Shown here in pieces: positions 1 to 11,849 of a stretch of DNA of 64,000 nt (position 1 is its first letter; every line of letters begins with the position of its first letter). A program made the position numbers and the translations under genes. The notes under the pieces are model-generated. The model was not told the DNA's origin. It saw only the letters and a list, made by a program, of their open reading frames with translations, and searched no databases. The DNA is taken from contig JADWOT020000010.1 in assembly GCA_036345935.2 (NCBI GenBank), positions 3,984,641 to 4,048,640 of the forward strand. The letters are read 5' to 3'. This stretch comes from Taenia hydatigena (lineage: Eukaryota > Platyhelminthes > Cestoda > Cyclophyllidea > Taeniidae).

Positions 1-1752
1 AAGTCCAAATCAACATAAATTTAGCAAAACTGTGACCCACGAAGTTCACCAAGACTTCGCAGACTTTTAGTGATATCAGGTTACTGTAAATGTAACAAAA
101 ATATAGACTAATAGAAGATAGGAATCCAGCTTTGGTCCAAGTAAAGTTTGATGTGTTCTGGACTAAGGTCTGAAAATGACTCTCTGCCACGCTGCCACAT
201 TGTCATCTTCTGCGCGGCTGCGTTGCTCATAACTGTGCAAAAGCATGCTTAAGGAGAGGCGATTGTCCACGGTCAGTACAGACGAAAATGTGACCGGTGA
301 GAAGTGAAAGATTTGCACCAAGACATCCAAATGCTTAGCCCTAGCAGCATTTGTTTCTGTTATGTAGGCGAGACTGGAAAAAAGGGCAGTGTTACACAGA
401 ATTGTTTCAGAATTATGAAGTTAGGTGCTTTTCATGCATCAAGGGTGAACGCAGAACGCTACTAAAGGTGGTCTGAGCACTACCGTAACACCTCCCTAAG
501 TGAGTCTCATATCATGCCCCAGCCCTTAGGACACCATCCACCAGCAATATGCATTCAACTCCACAGCCTCCTACTAATCTCAATTTAGTAGGGCTCGCTT
601 TACGATTCAAAGGATTCATTACTGAATTCATCAAATTGCCAACCTCTTTTATAAATTGTGTATGGCATATACCATATATAGTATAGAGTATACATAATAT
701 ATGCAGTATTCCATGTTGGAAGCGGATTCTTTTAACTATGCTCCACTCGCCACTGCCAACACATTAACCGAGAGGCATGGCTTGACAGGCACCTTTTTGA
801 GCTGCTCTTTCCATATTATTCACCTACTTCTATTCAAAATGCTTCTAAAGCCATCCATTTTCCAAAAAGCAAGACAAACTCCTATTCGTGTCTTCTCTTC
901 ACCATTGCATGTAGCTCTCAATGTGGATCTGTAAACGTTTGTAATTTGTCAGATTTTGCCGAAAACGCGATGCTGGGTTCGGAATGGCCAACGCGTAAAC
1001 TTTGCCGGAGAGATTTAGTAAGGGCAGTGTAATTGTTAACTACTGTTTTGGTTGCATTACGCATCTGTGAAGAATGTCGAGGTTTATGGGTGTGTCGGTA
1101 GGTATCAAAGTAACATTCTCTGGAAAGCACGGAGAACGGGCTCGATAGCTACGACTACAAGAACATTGCACGGATGCTTCACAATTCTGCAAGGCTGCTG
1201 TAATAGCCACCACGGAACCGCTTACAATCTATCATCTGCTGATCGTTGTAAACGTCATAAAATTGGGATAATTATGAGTCGAGTAGGACCAAGTGCACCG
1301 CCAACTGCCTAGAGAGCTTTGATGGCTTCCACTGCTCCTCATCGACTATTTGTTGGCAAAATACCAACCATCTTGCATTAAATTATATAGATTGAGTTTT
1401 ATGGACAAATTTTCTAGTCTGTAGAAGATCTCTTGCGGAGGAATCGACGGGGTCGGAGTCGCCCGACCACACCTCTTGGTGGCCAAAACACATCACTTAA
1501 TTGCTCATAAGATCCAACAGCATCAAGTCTTACATCTATTTCCCCTTTGGCCTTGATAAGAGTGCTTTGGGGAAGCTGCGCCTATGCCTGCTGGTGTGAT
1601 GGCTACAAATCTCTGCATTTCGCTATCATATGGAAATGGGACTTGTCTTTTCCTGAATAAATAGTTTATCGGGCAAATTTTTCTTCAGTCAGTAGTACAG
1701 GGATTTAGCATTATGAGGCACTTACGTACGTTACCATTATTATTCTGACCTT
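1..1752 (+). repeat. Direct repeat, copy 1 of 2
   Basis: This stretch matches 52186-53950 in the same orientation almost from the first base. Examples are the shared run 'acataaattt' near the start and 'gtgctttggggaagctgcgc' near 1562 and 53765. Similarity ends just after 'ttctgacc' at about 1752 and 53950. The copies differ by scattered substitutions and small indels. Because the window opens inside the match, the true left end is unknown. No frame is open across both copies, so I see no conserved gene. It looks like an old segmental duplication or two insertions of a long interspersed element. Confidence 0.85.
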
Positions 1753-1802
1753 GTAAATAATGCTTTACTCATGCACGATGTCTTGAAAAATTGTACCAAT
1801 TG

Positions 1803-1912
1803 CAAAGCATTGATCGGGCTAGAACCGCTGTCGAGGATCTTGTCTAAGTGACAGGGCCTACTGCCCTCACCACAAGGCAGACAAAAACAGCGCTCTAAGA
1901 GAAGAAATGCCT
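1803..1912 (+). repeat. Short dispersed repeat, copy 1
   Basis: About 110 bp resembles 11487-11595. Both contain 'ttgtctaagtgac', then 'aaggc(a/g)gacaaa', and end in an 'agagaag/gagaag' stretch. In the second copy it sits directly before a block of 49-bp tandem repeats. There is no such block here. Confidence 0.6.
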
Positions 1913-3690
1913 TTCATTCATCAAGTCTCACGGCAAAGTACATTATAGATTCTTGAATTTTCCTCCAATTCACATTTTGCAACTATAGCTATCGTAGACG
2001 TGCCATGTTCGCCAAATAATTGGTATAGCTTATATAGGAAAGCCATAAATGAGACCGGGTTTCTCCGCATACCGCATAAAGACTTACCAATGCGAGACGC
2101 ACACAAATTTGTATTGTCCTGCAAGTAAATAGATGCAGGGAAAATGCACTCCTTTTGTCGTTGGTTCAATCTAGTAAGCAGACACAGTGGGACATAATGC
2201 AAGTCGCAATGCGTAAGAGCTTATGGAGTGTAGTAGGAGACGCAGGAGACACCCAGCGATGGTGTGTTGGAGTAGGTCATGAGAAAGGAGGCGTTGACAA
2301 GAGAGCTCCTTTTAACCCATTTTGAATACGTCATCAGGCCTTCTTCTTAAGTATGCGGCTTGCTACCTAATGTCTGCGAAAACGAAAGGGAGGGCTTCAC
2401 ATCATATCGCAGAGTTGCATCGAGCCCATCAGGCGGGCCAAATGAGGATTAAGGCTGACGCATAAGGCATCTCTGAGGATGCGGCATGCTCGATAGATGA
2501 GACAGCCCTGTTTACTCTCATCTTTCCTTATCAATCCACACCTGTCATTACCTGACCTAGGCGAGTAGTGTAGGCTGTTCTGATCCAGTCCGATCTGGTC
2601 AGATCTCGTCAAACCTAGTCATGCGCAATCTCACTGTGCTTCTGTAGAAGAGCATGCATATTGAGCTCGTTATAGCTACCGTAATAGGTCTCTAGATTCT
2701 GATATTTAGACATAGAAAGCATTTGTGGCACAGCAAACGTAGCGTAGAGTAAAAATCTATTGCGGAATCAATGATTTGGTCCTAGAGACTGCCGTTGGAA
2801 GGGCCAAAATGCGCCTTTTAAGCCTATTCTTGATTCAATGTTTGAATGAATTAGTGACCTGCGCTACTTTTGGCAATAGTGCTTATAGCTAAACTTAAAT
2901 ATGTGCGAAGTTAATTGACTGCTCGGCTGGAGGAGACAAGGACTGGAAATGGACACAGTACGATAAATTTTTCACAGCGCTGTGGTGCAGCGTGCCTTAG
3001 TCCCTTTCTTTTCACGTCTATTCATAAACTAGCCCACTTGTCTTTTCATCAAGACAGGTGGCTGGGCAAAATTGGATTTATTTGCTTTTATAAAGCAAAT
3101 TTAGATGTTTTAAATTAGAGCACTCTTGGCGCTTTGGAACAACCATTTTTCCATGTGATTTACATCGGAGGGCATATTATTTAATATGGTAACCATGCAC
3201 AGGTTTAAGAAGGAGATATCACAGAGAGAGGAAGTTTTTTGGCATAGCTTAGCCTTCGTTTCTACGTTATCCATCTGCTTTGACTCTCCGAGACATAAAG
3301 AAATTCAGTTAAGGAACAGGATGGCAAGATCATAAGAGAAGAGAAAAACAAAGCAGGAAATAGATGCTGATACATAAAGGAATGGCAGGAACGCCGCTGT
3401 AAAGCATGATGAGTATAAAGGACGATGCAACGCAGAGAGGAGCATGTCTGATGGCATGCTTTGTGATTGACCTCTTCGAATCTGATGCGTGTGATCGATT
3501 GGAGGTACATGCCGCGTGGTTTCTTCCAGTGCCATCTTATGTAAGCTTTTGATAGCATTACTTGTACGTAAGTTTGTTGGAACAAACATCACTCGCCTTT
3601 ATGCTTCATTGCTTGGTCGAATTTGATGCATTGTGGGCCATGCGAAGGAGGCGGAAGAGATGAAGAAGAGCCACCGATGCTAACGCGCAC
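1913..3690. other. No recognised feature
   Basis: I see no long open frame with coding-like composition, no recognisable RNA gene and no strong repeat. Overlapping minus-strand ORFs at 3262-3592 are rich in Cys, His, Ser and Leu and look like chance openings. Confidence 0.5.
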
Positions 3691-3795
3691 TAAATCAAGT
3701 GCGCTGCCAATTCTAGGCTGCTTGTCCTCAACGTTTTACACTTGGTATTTCTTTTTGCGAGGGCCACACGAGACAAGTAGAGACAAGGCGATTGG

Positions 3796-3830
3796 TATAT
3801 AAGCAGGCACAGCTCAACGCGCAAGTCAGT
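3796..3830 (+). promoter_or_regulatory. TATA box plus initiator of unit A
   Basis: TATATAAG lies at 3796-3803 and TCAGT, an arthropod-type initiator match, at 3826-3830. The A of the initiator is 32 bp after the first T of the TATA box, the usual spacing for RNA polymerase II core promoters. The same 32-bp spacing recurs in the units at 23191, 43144 and 48049. That shared geometry is the main support for a real promoter. Confidence 0.6.
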
Positions 3831-3853
3831 ATCAAGGAAAGCAGAGACGAAAA

Positions 3854-4006
3854 ATGGTGTGGGGAAGTTGGCCATGTTCGTATCCATGGAAGTGGGCACC
3901 GTGGAGGGAGCTTGAGAAGGGCTCAAAATATGGACAGAAGTGGGTGTTGTGGTCTGTGCAGAAGCCGCACTGCTGGTCGCCGTGTGAGAAGAAGCCACAA
4001 TGGTAG
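3854..4006 (+). pseudogene. Trp-rich mini-protein frame, copy A (early stop)
   Basis: The first ATG after the predicted start site opens a 50-residue frame beginning MVWGSWPCSYPWKW and containing the repeated block QKPHxWSPCE. It stops at TAG 4004-4006, where the related copies have TGG. Downstream, the same frame continues SPCGQPWGWSQQWW to TAA at 4049-4051. Relative to the 23.3-kb copy it has an in-frame insertion after 'KWAPW' and lacks four codons (12 nt) after SPCE, so the copy differences here are multiples of three. I know of no matching family. No signal peptide is visible. It could be a truncated but expressed peptide or a decaying copy. An antisense Thr/Ala-rich frame is also open here, so the coding strand is inferred from the promoter and poly(A) signal. 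Confidence 0.4.
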
Positions 4007-4218
4007 TCGCCGTGTGGTCAGCCGTGGGGATGGTCGCAGCAGTGGTGGTAAACAGCAACCACCATCGAGGGTGTGCCTACACCGACGCTTGTGAAGGCGC
4101 CTCCACGTGCCATGGAGGTGGAGGAGCTAGTCTGCGGCGTGCATGCCCTCCTCTACTTCTCTCTTGCTTTGAAAGCGCAACTATTGCTATTATTTCTGTA
4201 TATCGCTTTTGACTGCTC

Positions 4219-4224
4219 AATAAA
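4219..4224 (+). terminator. Poly(A) signal AATAAA of unit A
   Basis: AATAAA occurs in the context 'tcaataaatgattaga', about 390 bp after the predicted start site. The same block is present at 23540 and 43580 in the plus-strand units and in reverse complement at 26270 and 46309. It would define a transcript of roughly 0.4 kb without introns. Confidence 0.5.
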
Positions 4225-4660
4225 TGATTAGACATCTTTGCTTCAGCTTACACCGAGATTCCCTTTTGGTATTGTTCTTGCTGGGTATGGGAGGGGCATT
4301 TGCAGCTTTAAATAAAAGTACTTTCGCCTCCTATTATTGCACTCGATTGTTTCAGAGCTTCGATTATTTTGCACTTGTTTTTTTTAAGGTTTTGGATGGT
4401 AGACTTCAGAACACTTCTGCTTCGCTGTTAAAAGCATTATAGGTGTGCTTTCGGAATGTGTTGCGATAACTATAACATGCATTACAATTATTGCTTAGCG
4501 TTGAAGTGTTTTAAGCAACACTGAAACTCTTGTGACCGCGAAAATTAGTTGAAAGCTATGCTAAGACATTTAGCTTACAAATTCAAATGCGTTTACTGAT
4601 TCCTGGCTGCTTTAGGTGGGAATTTCTAAGTAGTCGTAATTACTTGAAATTGTGCTGCAA

Positions 4661-7600
4661 TGCAGTCGTGACACTGTCAATGACTTGTCATAGTTAGCAA
4701 TGATGATTGTTTTAAATTGCGGCCTGATAATTTGCTGTCTCTTGCGGCTGCAAGTGCACTTCAAGGAAGAGATTTGTGGCAGAGGATTTGGTGTCGCCTC
4801 TTAACGGTTACATGCCACTACTAATCCTGTATTCGAATTATAATGTGGCCTTATTCGGAGGTATGAATATAGAACAGCTTACTGCACTCCACCAGCAGAC
4901 AATAAAATTCGTAATACTCATGAGTTTTCAAGTGTTTTTTACAACTACCTTTTTCTGCTAGTAACGACCATGGTTAACACACTCCTTTGCTATCCTACAT
5001 AGGCGCATTCGCTGATGGCATTGTTCAATGATTTGAGAATAAACTAGAAAACATATCTTACCAAAATATGCACGAGGAATTAATGAATTTTCGATGCATC
5101 CGGTGCCTTTAGAAGGCTATATTCCTAAGCAGGAGCTGGAATGGATATGCATCCATCTCTTTAGCCGTTGTAGAACTCAACAACAATTGTACAGATCCAC
5201 CCTTTATCAACAGCACATTAAATACACTAATGTGCCTCTGATGGCTATCCCATCTACAAACTTTTCCCCGCATTTATATCGCTAAGTGCGGTGACTATGG
5301 CCCTAAATGGCAGAATCTTACTACATCTGCAGGTGGCTACTTCGCTCGCCTTTGGGAGGCATGAAAAGTAGCGCCTTAATTATACAGCTCTGCATTCTAA
5401 CATTTATCACCGTTTCCAAGAGCCTTTAATTTGGATTGCGCTGTACATACCTTGGCATTAATGATGGCGTCGTTTAACTGGCAGCACCTCATGCTGCAAC
5501 AAGAGCAGTCCTCTGGCAACGAAAATGGAAGTCCCCAATTCCATTCGAGTGAGGTCAAGGTGCTAGCATTATCAGACAGTACGCCTAACGGCAGAGATTA
5601 TAGGTCGTCTAATGTTCTTTACTTCTGATTTTACGAAAGTCGCGCTCAGCTCTTCTCAACTTGACTGAGTGATTTCATGCCCTGTTTCCTCTTTGCTTGC
5701 CCATTCCAAAATAGTTTCCTGATACGCCGTGTCCCATTGCCCCTCCACTGGTGGGTAATCACGAATTCGTCTATGTTTTAGCCCTCATCTCCTCTGTAGA
5801 CCTATCAGACGTAAGAAAATGACAAGGAGTTTTGCAAAGGTTTCAACTTGGTTATCTATCATTTCCAGCCAGATTATAGTGAAATGGACTTAATCTTGCT
5901 CGCCGTTTGGACAATTGATTTTAGTGGGGGAATTTGTGGACAAAATAACGAACCAGAGAAAATGTCCTCATGTATTGGATTAAATGTCCTTAAAATGTCT
6001 ACGTTCTCTGCTGATCGCAGATTTTGTTAGCTATGACGAATCCATGGGTGCATAGACGCGATGCGTGCCAGGAATGGCCATATTGGGGATAATAAGTATT
6101 GGGAGCTGAGCTGCGGTCAGAGGCAGAACTTTTATGAGCCACTGCTCTTAGCGGCTATAGCAACACCTGCTAGTGTGCCTTTCTGAACATATTTATTGCT
6201 TAGAAGTTGATCAGAACCAATGTGCCTCACACTTTGGCGCTGCCCAGCAGATCGTTGATTGATTTTCATCGTTTGTTAAATCAGTACCGATTTCGTAAAT
6301 TGGCTTATTTGCCTGAGGGTAATCAGTCTGTTGCGCCTTAAGCATTCCAATGTGCTCCGGCTTTTTAATTAAAATAAGTTCCTAGGTTATTTATACTCTA
6401 GCACGAGGTCTTGTATACACCTATTTGCGTTTGCATGGGTGTCATCGGTTTATATGGCTTTTGACCTCACCAAAGTTAATTCCCAAATTTCCTATATCCC
6501 TGTTGTGTTGCATAGCTATCACCTTGTGTGATTGCAGTGGATTCAGCTCAGCCTTACAGAGATTTACACGCCAAGCACCACTACCAAGTTGGTCAGTGAA
6601 GGACGACAATGAGTGCTGGTGTCAAGACATGGCCTTAGAATTTTCTAAAAGTTCCTGCTGATACAGCCGAATTCGTCCATTTGTTGGCTCTTAATGCAAC
6701 AAGTTGTTGAAAAGGCGGATTTTGAGGAAACGACGATGTAAACAGTTTGCGAAATACAAAAGCTAGAGGCATGAAATCCTTTTCCTACCCATCCGCCATA
6801 TTAGAAAAGGCAACGCCTCTGAATTCTGTGCCACTTTAATAAAATGGCTTAGCGTATCTTAACATGACAAAATGGTCTAATAAATTTTATTTACCACCGA
6901 ACTATTCTGCATATACATCCATTTAAGCGCGTAAATAGCCGAGTTTCGCCCGCATTCACTTGTATAAATTCTTGGCACAGTTTAATTGACATTACATTCT
7001 AAATGCCTATCAAACCATAGAATTATCAGGAAAAGTTCGAATTTTTTTCCTGAGGAATAATAAAAACTGAGAACTGAGCCCAGTGTGTCAAACAGACAGG
7101 ATTATTTGCATTTGCAGACATTAACCGACTAAAAGGAGGTTATCCCATTCCATCGAGTCTTTTTCACTTTGTGTAACCAGGTCCCTTCGCAATATTTGTC
7201 GATCCAATGACTATAGTAAATAAATACGATAAAAGGAAATATAAAATTAATGGAGATCGATCACAAGTGTGGTATTTTACATTTAAAACCATGCCACAAA
7301 TTCATTCTAACAAGCCGTTTTAAGTACGCCTGTTACGACTGGCAGTGATGTCTGCATCAATGACTACCGTCAGCATAGGGACGTTCATGCTCAGGATCAA
7401 CAATGGAATCTACGAAGCTTTAAAAGCGACCATCGAGCGACTCAGTGCCTTTACTGATCAGGCTTTGCCTGTGCCTTCAAGACTTGCTCAATCAGTACAT
7501 TCTCTACACAGGAAACGGCATCTACTTCATCTGAAATTCAGAAATGCCTTATATTTAAGCCAAGATCAAAGCAGTGATTGATTGCGGTGGAGAACTTTGA

Positions 7601-9419
7601 ATTGAAATCAACCAAAGAAGGTACTATGTTTTAAGCGCTTAGCAATATAAAGAAATGTGCTGAACCATCGCCACTGATATCCCTCCAAGCGAGTAAAAAG
7701 CTCTTATTTAGGATAGGCCATCTACTGACACAATTGCTTTTTACGCATTAGGAATGATTCCATGCATATCATCAGTCGGCGGGCGTTTTAATTACAAGGA
7801 AGGCTATTTCTTATCCCTCCCTGAACAGCCACAACTTGGGTTTGTCATCCTTTCTCTCCACGACATTTTCAGAGATAGAGGAGAAAGTGGAAGGAACAAA
7901 GCAGGCCAAATCCACTATGGTGCGGAACAACTTAGGTCACAAGAGATAGTTGAAGTAAGCCTGTGCATTTTCCACCCCACCTAAGGGCTTGAAGATCGAA
8001 TAGCAGCAGTCTCGACGCTTAGCAAGAAGTCATTTGATTTGCATTCGCATACATTTTTACCTATTGATTGTAAGTTCAATGCATTCTTGAATATTTTTAG
8101 GTAGTTCCACATAGTCACGAGCTAAATTTCCTTGTCTTTGTTGCACAGTGTTTTCCAATGCACCTCCATCATCACAAAGTAGTTGACTTGGCCAAATCAA
8201 AATAGCTAGTAATAAATCTCTTGGATGAACTCGAGAGTTTGCGTCGTTTCTTTAATGAGCGCTCACTGCATACTGCCTTGCTCTCGGATGCAAGGCCATG
8301 CTACCCCCCAATAATTCGCACAATGGGGGCAAAGCGACCATCCACTAATGCCGTATCCCCATTAATGGCATTTCTCATTGTGATTTGAACAAACCTGTCA
8401 CAGAATGCATGGACTCAGGCACTGCTTGAAGAGGTATTAAGTCTTGCTCTTAACCTATGACTTCTTTCCCAGATTCGGGTAAGAGATGTTTTTCGTTGTT
8501 ACTCAGCGCACTCCTGGAGACGTGCATTGACTAGCAGCTTGCAATAAGTCGGCTTGCGCCGATTTACAAATTGCAGTTAAAACAGGAAGAGTGATATAAA
8601 TAGTTGCATTTTAAGTTCCAAGCTGGTTTCCTGTTCAATTTGATGCTATTTTATTATATGCAGAAAGTGCATTGTGCTGCGATTCTAAATACAACCATAA
8701 TCAACATGCAAATCTCAATACAATTTAATTGTAGCTTTAATGAGGGTACAAATTTGGAAGAGCCTAGGGAAGGTAGGTGAGGGGTCTGTCGCTCAATCAG
8801 CTGAGACGTATCGAAACAGAGGCGTACAATGAAGTAGATGCACCCATCCACAAACCTACTTAGGTGGCGATTATTTAGGGCTGTTTACTACCGCCTCCTT
8901 CGGCAACTGCATTGGATGCTGAAGGCCTTGTAGACGACAATGCCAACAGGGATAACGTATGCATAAAAACATTCTTTCCCTGATTAGTCCGAGTCTTAAA
9001 ATCTGCTGTGTGCTACTTTAGACCATAGAAACAGTCTCATTAGTGGCATCGGTGCGCTTTTAATCGTGAAATGTGCACGAATCGCGTCGAACGGTTCAGC
9101 ATATAACCAGCTTGAAAATCCCTCTAATCGAGAATCAGTAGAAGTAGTTGATTGACATTTTCAAATAGGCCTTATAATTCGTCATTTCTGAGCTCCATCG
9201 CTTTTTGCGTAGCAGGCCTCCGACTGCTTTAGGTATTTTAATTTTGCATACCAGCCCTTGATTGTGCAAGCCTATGTATTGAACCTGCAAGACAGCATTA
9301 TAAGGATGAAATAGCGTCAAAGAAATTATAAATGGTTCGCAATGTCATAAAGAACGAAACGGAGACGAAGGAGAGGAAATTGGTGTGACAATACGAAGTG
9401 CAAAAAATAGTGCCGACTT
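4661..9419. other. No recognised feature; one weak ORF
   Basis: This is 4.8 kb without a convincing gene or repeat. The only frames with somewhat coding-like composition are 7348-7581 (ATG, 77 residues, begins MSASMTTVSIGTF) and 7754-7984 (non-ATG start). Neither shows a recognisable domain, a paired copy elsewhere or a promoter, so I do not call them as genes. Confidence 0.4.
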
Positions 9420-10460
9420 CAACTCCATTTCATGCGTCTCGACGTTTTGATATCAATTTCGCTTCCTTGGACTTCGATTCATTCATTTCAACGTTGCGAT
9501 ATACATCCCTTCTTCTTCGACTCTATTGAATTTAGTTTGATGTTTGAAGATGAATTTCTTCTCTTTCGGCTGCTTTTTATGCATTTCGTCTTTTGAATAT
9601 CAACTACACCTCCTTCGATTTCATTTCTTGCCTTTTCATGTTTTATTATTTATTTCGCTTTTGGTTCAAATTCAGGCATTTTGATGTTATGAAATTACTT
9701 TCCTTCCTTTGGCTCAATTCCAATCATTCCGATGTTTTGACATCAGTTTCTCTTCCTTTGATTACATTTCATGCCGTTTGAGGCTTTGACATCAATTTTC
9801 CCTCCTTCGACTCCATTTCATGCATTTCGAACATGTTAAGCCAATTTTACTTCAGTCGGTTCCATTGTATTCGGTCCGATGTTGTTATATCCATCTATCC
9901 CTACATCTACTCCATTTTATGCTTTTCAAAGTTGTGATATCCAAATCCCCTTCTTTTGACCGCGCTTTATGCATTTTGACATTGTTAAAGTAATTTTCTC
10001 TTCTTCGGCTCTTAAGGAAGCGGTATGGCTCAATGTCACTTTTCCCTCTTCTTTATTTCATGTTTTGGACGCTTTGAAATTAAATTCCCTCTTTTATTCT
10101 CTTTTTATATATTTTAGTGTTTCATTACCAAATTTCCTCTTTTTTTGGCCTAATTCATGCATCATTTTGTTATCAATTCTTTTTACCCTTCCGTTTGCCA
10201 TTTTTCATGCATTCTAGCTTTAATTTTAATTCTCTTTTTCGTTGGTTCTATTCCGTTTCGTGCATTTTTATTTTGTGAATCAATTTTCCTCTTTCGTTGA
10301 CATCATTTTTTGCACTTTAAGTTCTGGGTTAAATTTACCTGTTTATTATCTTGCTTTTTTGCCTTTATTGTCAATTTCTTCTCCCTTAATGCTTTTCGTA
10401 CATTTGACCTGATTAGTTTAATTTCATTTCTCTTTGGTCTCATTTGGTGCATCAAATGCT
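9420..10460 (+). repeat. Degenerate 49-bp tandem repeat array, T-rich
   Basis: Roughly 20 imperfect units of 46-50 bp follow one another. Each carries a version of 'catttcatgcatttcga', then 'ttttgacatcaattt', then a C/T-rich stretch such as 'ccctccttcgactc'. Consecutive units measured by eye were 49, 48, 50, 49, 46, 48, 49 and 49 bp. The pyrimidine bias keeps several short frames open, but their composition follows the repeat and they are not called as genes. Confidence 0.8.
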
Positions 10461-10628
10461 TCAAAGACTTAATTTGCTTCAAGCACTAATTGGTGTCTTT
10501 ATTCTTATAATGAACATCTAAAACTGCGCTAGTTGCAGAAGGCAAGGCAATACCAGCGAATCAATGAGGGAATTTCAATGTGTCCAATAAACAATCCTTT
10601 TCGTCTAATGCATTAAAATATATTTGTG

Positions 10629-11092
10629 TTTGGATGATGTTTTAATCAGCATCTGTAATCGGTTCCAGTTTACATTAATTTTAACGCATTATTAGGGGAC
10701 AATAGCTATTCTACCGACTTCGCTGAAATAATGGTAAAATAATAGTATGCTAACTGTGTCAACATGGGATTATCTAGCGTCGTTTTCAGGCTTTGTGCAG
10801 AAATCGATTTGATAAATGGCAGGAAAATTCACCTCAGTGAGTCATTATTGAAGGGGATTCATTGCCACCTTCTTGGAACTACAAATTACAAATAATCCAG
10901 TAGTCTATTCAACAGTCTGCAAAAAAGATTGATCATTGTTTATTATGCGTGCTGCATCCTAGAATCTTTCCTCCTCTTAGTAAAATTGAATTGAGGCATG
11001 GTTTGCGCAGGACTTTAATATCTAGTGCTAAACTTTATCAAAAAATGCATGGATTTCGAGCGGATTCTTTTAATTTGCTGACATTAGTTTCG
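10629..11092 (+). repeat. Dispersed repeat C, copy 1
   Basis: About 460 bp aligns with 28254-28733 on the same strand and with the mirrored right-arm copy at about 41120-41599. Shared landmarks in order are 'atcggttcc', 'gggattatctag/gggattgtctaa', 'gaaatcgatttgata', 'tctttcctcctctta' and 'aggcatggtttg'. The copies differ by many substitutions and small indels. No frame is conserved, so this is a non-coding element or a very old relic. Confidence 0.8.
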
Positions 11093-11486
11093 GCCCTGAG
11101 CGGCTGATATCCGCCGCAAAACTGGGAAAGTTAGTTGTGTGTCATTCTTTTGTGGGATAATTGCAGCTCTTATTAGGAATTGTAAAGGCTATCGATTTAG
11201 ATCGAGAGCAAAGGCAAAATAGTAAGGGAATAACTGTGGCCATTTACCGAAAATGAAGGGCAGAATAGTAAATGTTGTTCTAAGTGGGCGTGGCAAAATA
11301 CAAAATATTTTCGAGTTAATAGGTGCATTTTACGTGCCCTTATTGCTATGGCGGATGAAGTTGGCAAAGAGGTGGGAGGGAAAGAAGCTTCCACTATACC
11401 TAACATCTGAACTTTGTCTGGCCAACCTTGCTCATATCTTACTATGCCAACAAAGCAGTTTCACTAAGCATTATTCGATGCACTTT

Positions 11487-11595
11487 TAAGGCATTGGTCA
11501 GGCCAGAACTGCCGGTGATGACTTTGTCTAAGTGACGGAGACCACAGCTCTGACAGCAAGGCGGACAAAGACTGTGCTTGGGAGAAGGAATATCT
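11487..11595 (+). repeat. Short dispersed repeat, copy 2
   Basis: Partner of 1803-1912, sharing 'ttgtctaagtgac' and 'aaggcggacaaag'. It ends where the second block of 49-bp tandem repeats begins. Confidence 0.6.
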
Positions 11596-11609
11596 TTTAC
11601 TTACGCTTG

Positions 11610-11845
11610 TAGATTCATGCATTTGCTTAAACATGCCTCTGTGCTGTTTGTAGTCATTTTCCTTTTCCTGTGGCTACATTTCATGCGTTCTGATTTTGTG
11701 AAAATTGCTTCCTCTTCTGGCTCCGCTTCGTACATTTCGGCCTTTGAAACAAATTTTTTTTGTTTTTTTTTTTTAATCCAATTCGGGCATTTTGGCATTT
11801 TAAAGTCAACTTCTATCTTCTTTGGCTCCGTTTCTCCTTAGCAAC
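11610..11845 (+). repeat. 49-bp tandem repeat, second block
   Basis: Four to five units of the same type as 9420-10460 resume here, for example 'catttcatgcgttctgattttgtgaaaa' (pattern, not exact copy) followed by C/T-rich spacer and 'ggctcc'. A T-run of about ten bases sits at 11762-11774. The intervening 10.6-11.6 kb, including repeat C, appears inserted within or between arrays. Confidence 0.65.
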
Positions 11846-11849
11846 TAGT

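Larger units (their letters stand above)
3690..4660 (+). repeat. Trp-rich dispersed unit, copy A
   Basis: This segment is related along most of its length to the units around 21.6, 23.3, 26.5, 43.3, 46.5 and 48.2 kb. The match covers the TATA-box segment, the reading frame, the AATAAA region and several hundred bases beyond it. For example, the block ending 'aatttctaagtagtcg' near 4640 corresponds to 'aatttcgtagtcg' near 23950. It is the only full copy outside the large inverted duplication and one of the two most diverged subfamilies. Confidence 0.8.

Noticed and set aside
9593..10217. Phe/Leu/Ser-rich ORFs in the T-rich array
   Set aside because: Their composition follows the 49-bp tandem repeat, so they are not independent coding evidence.
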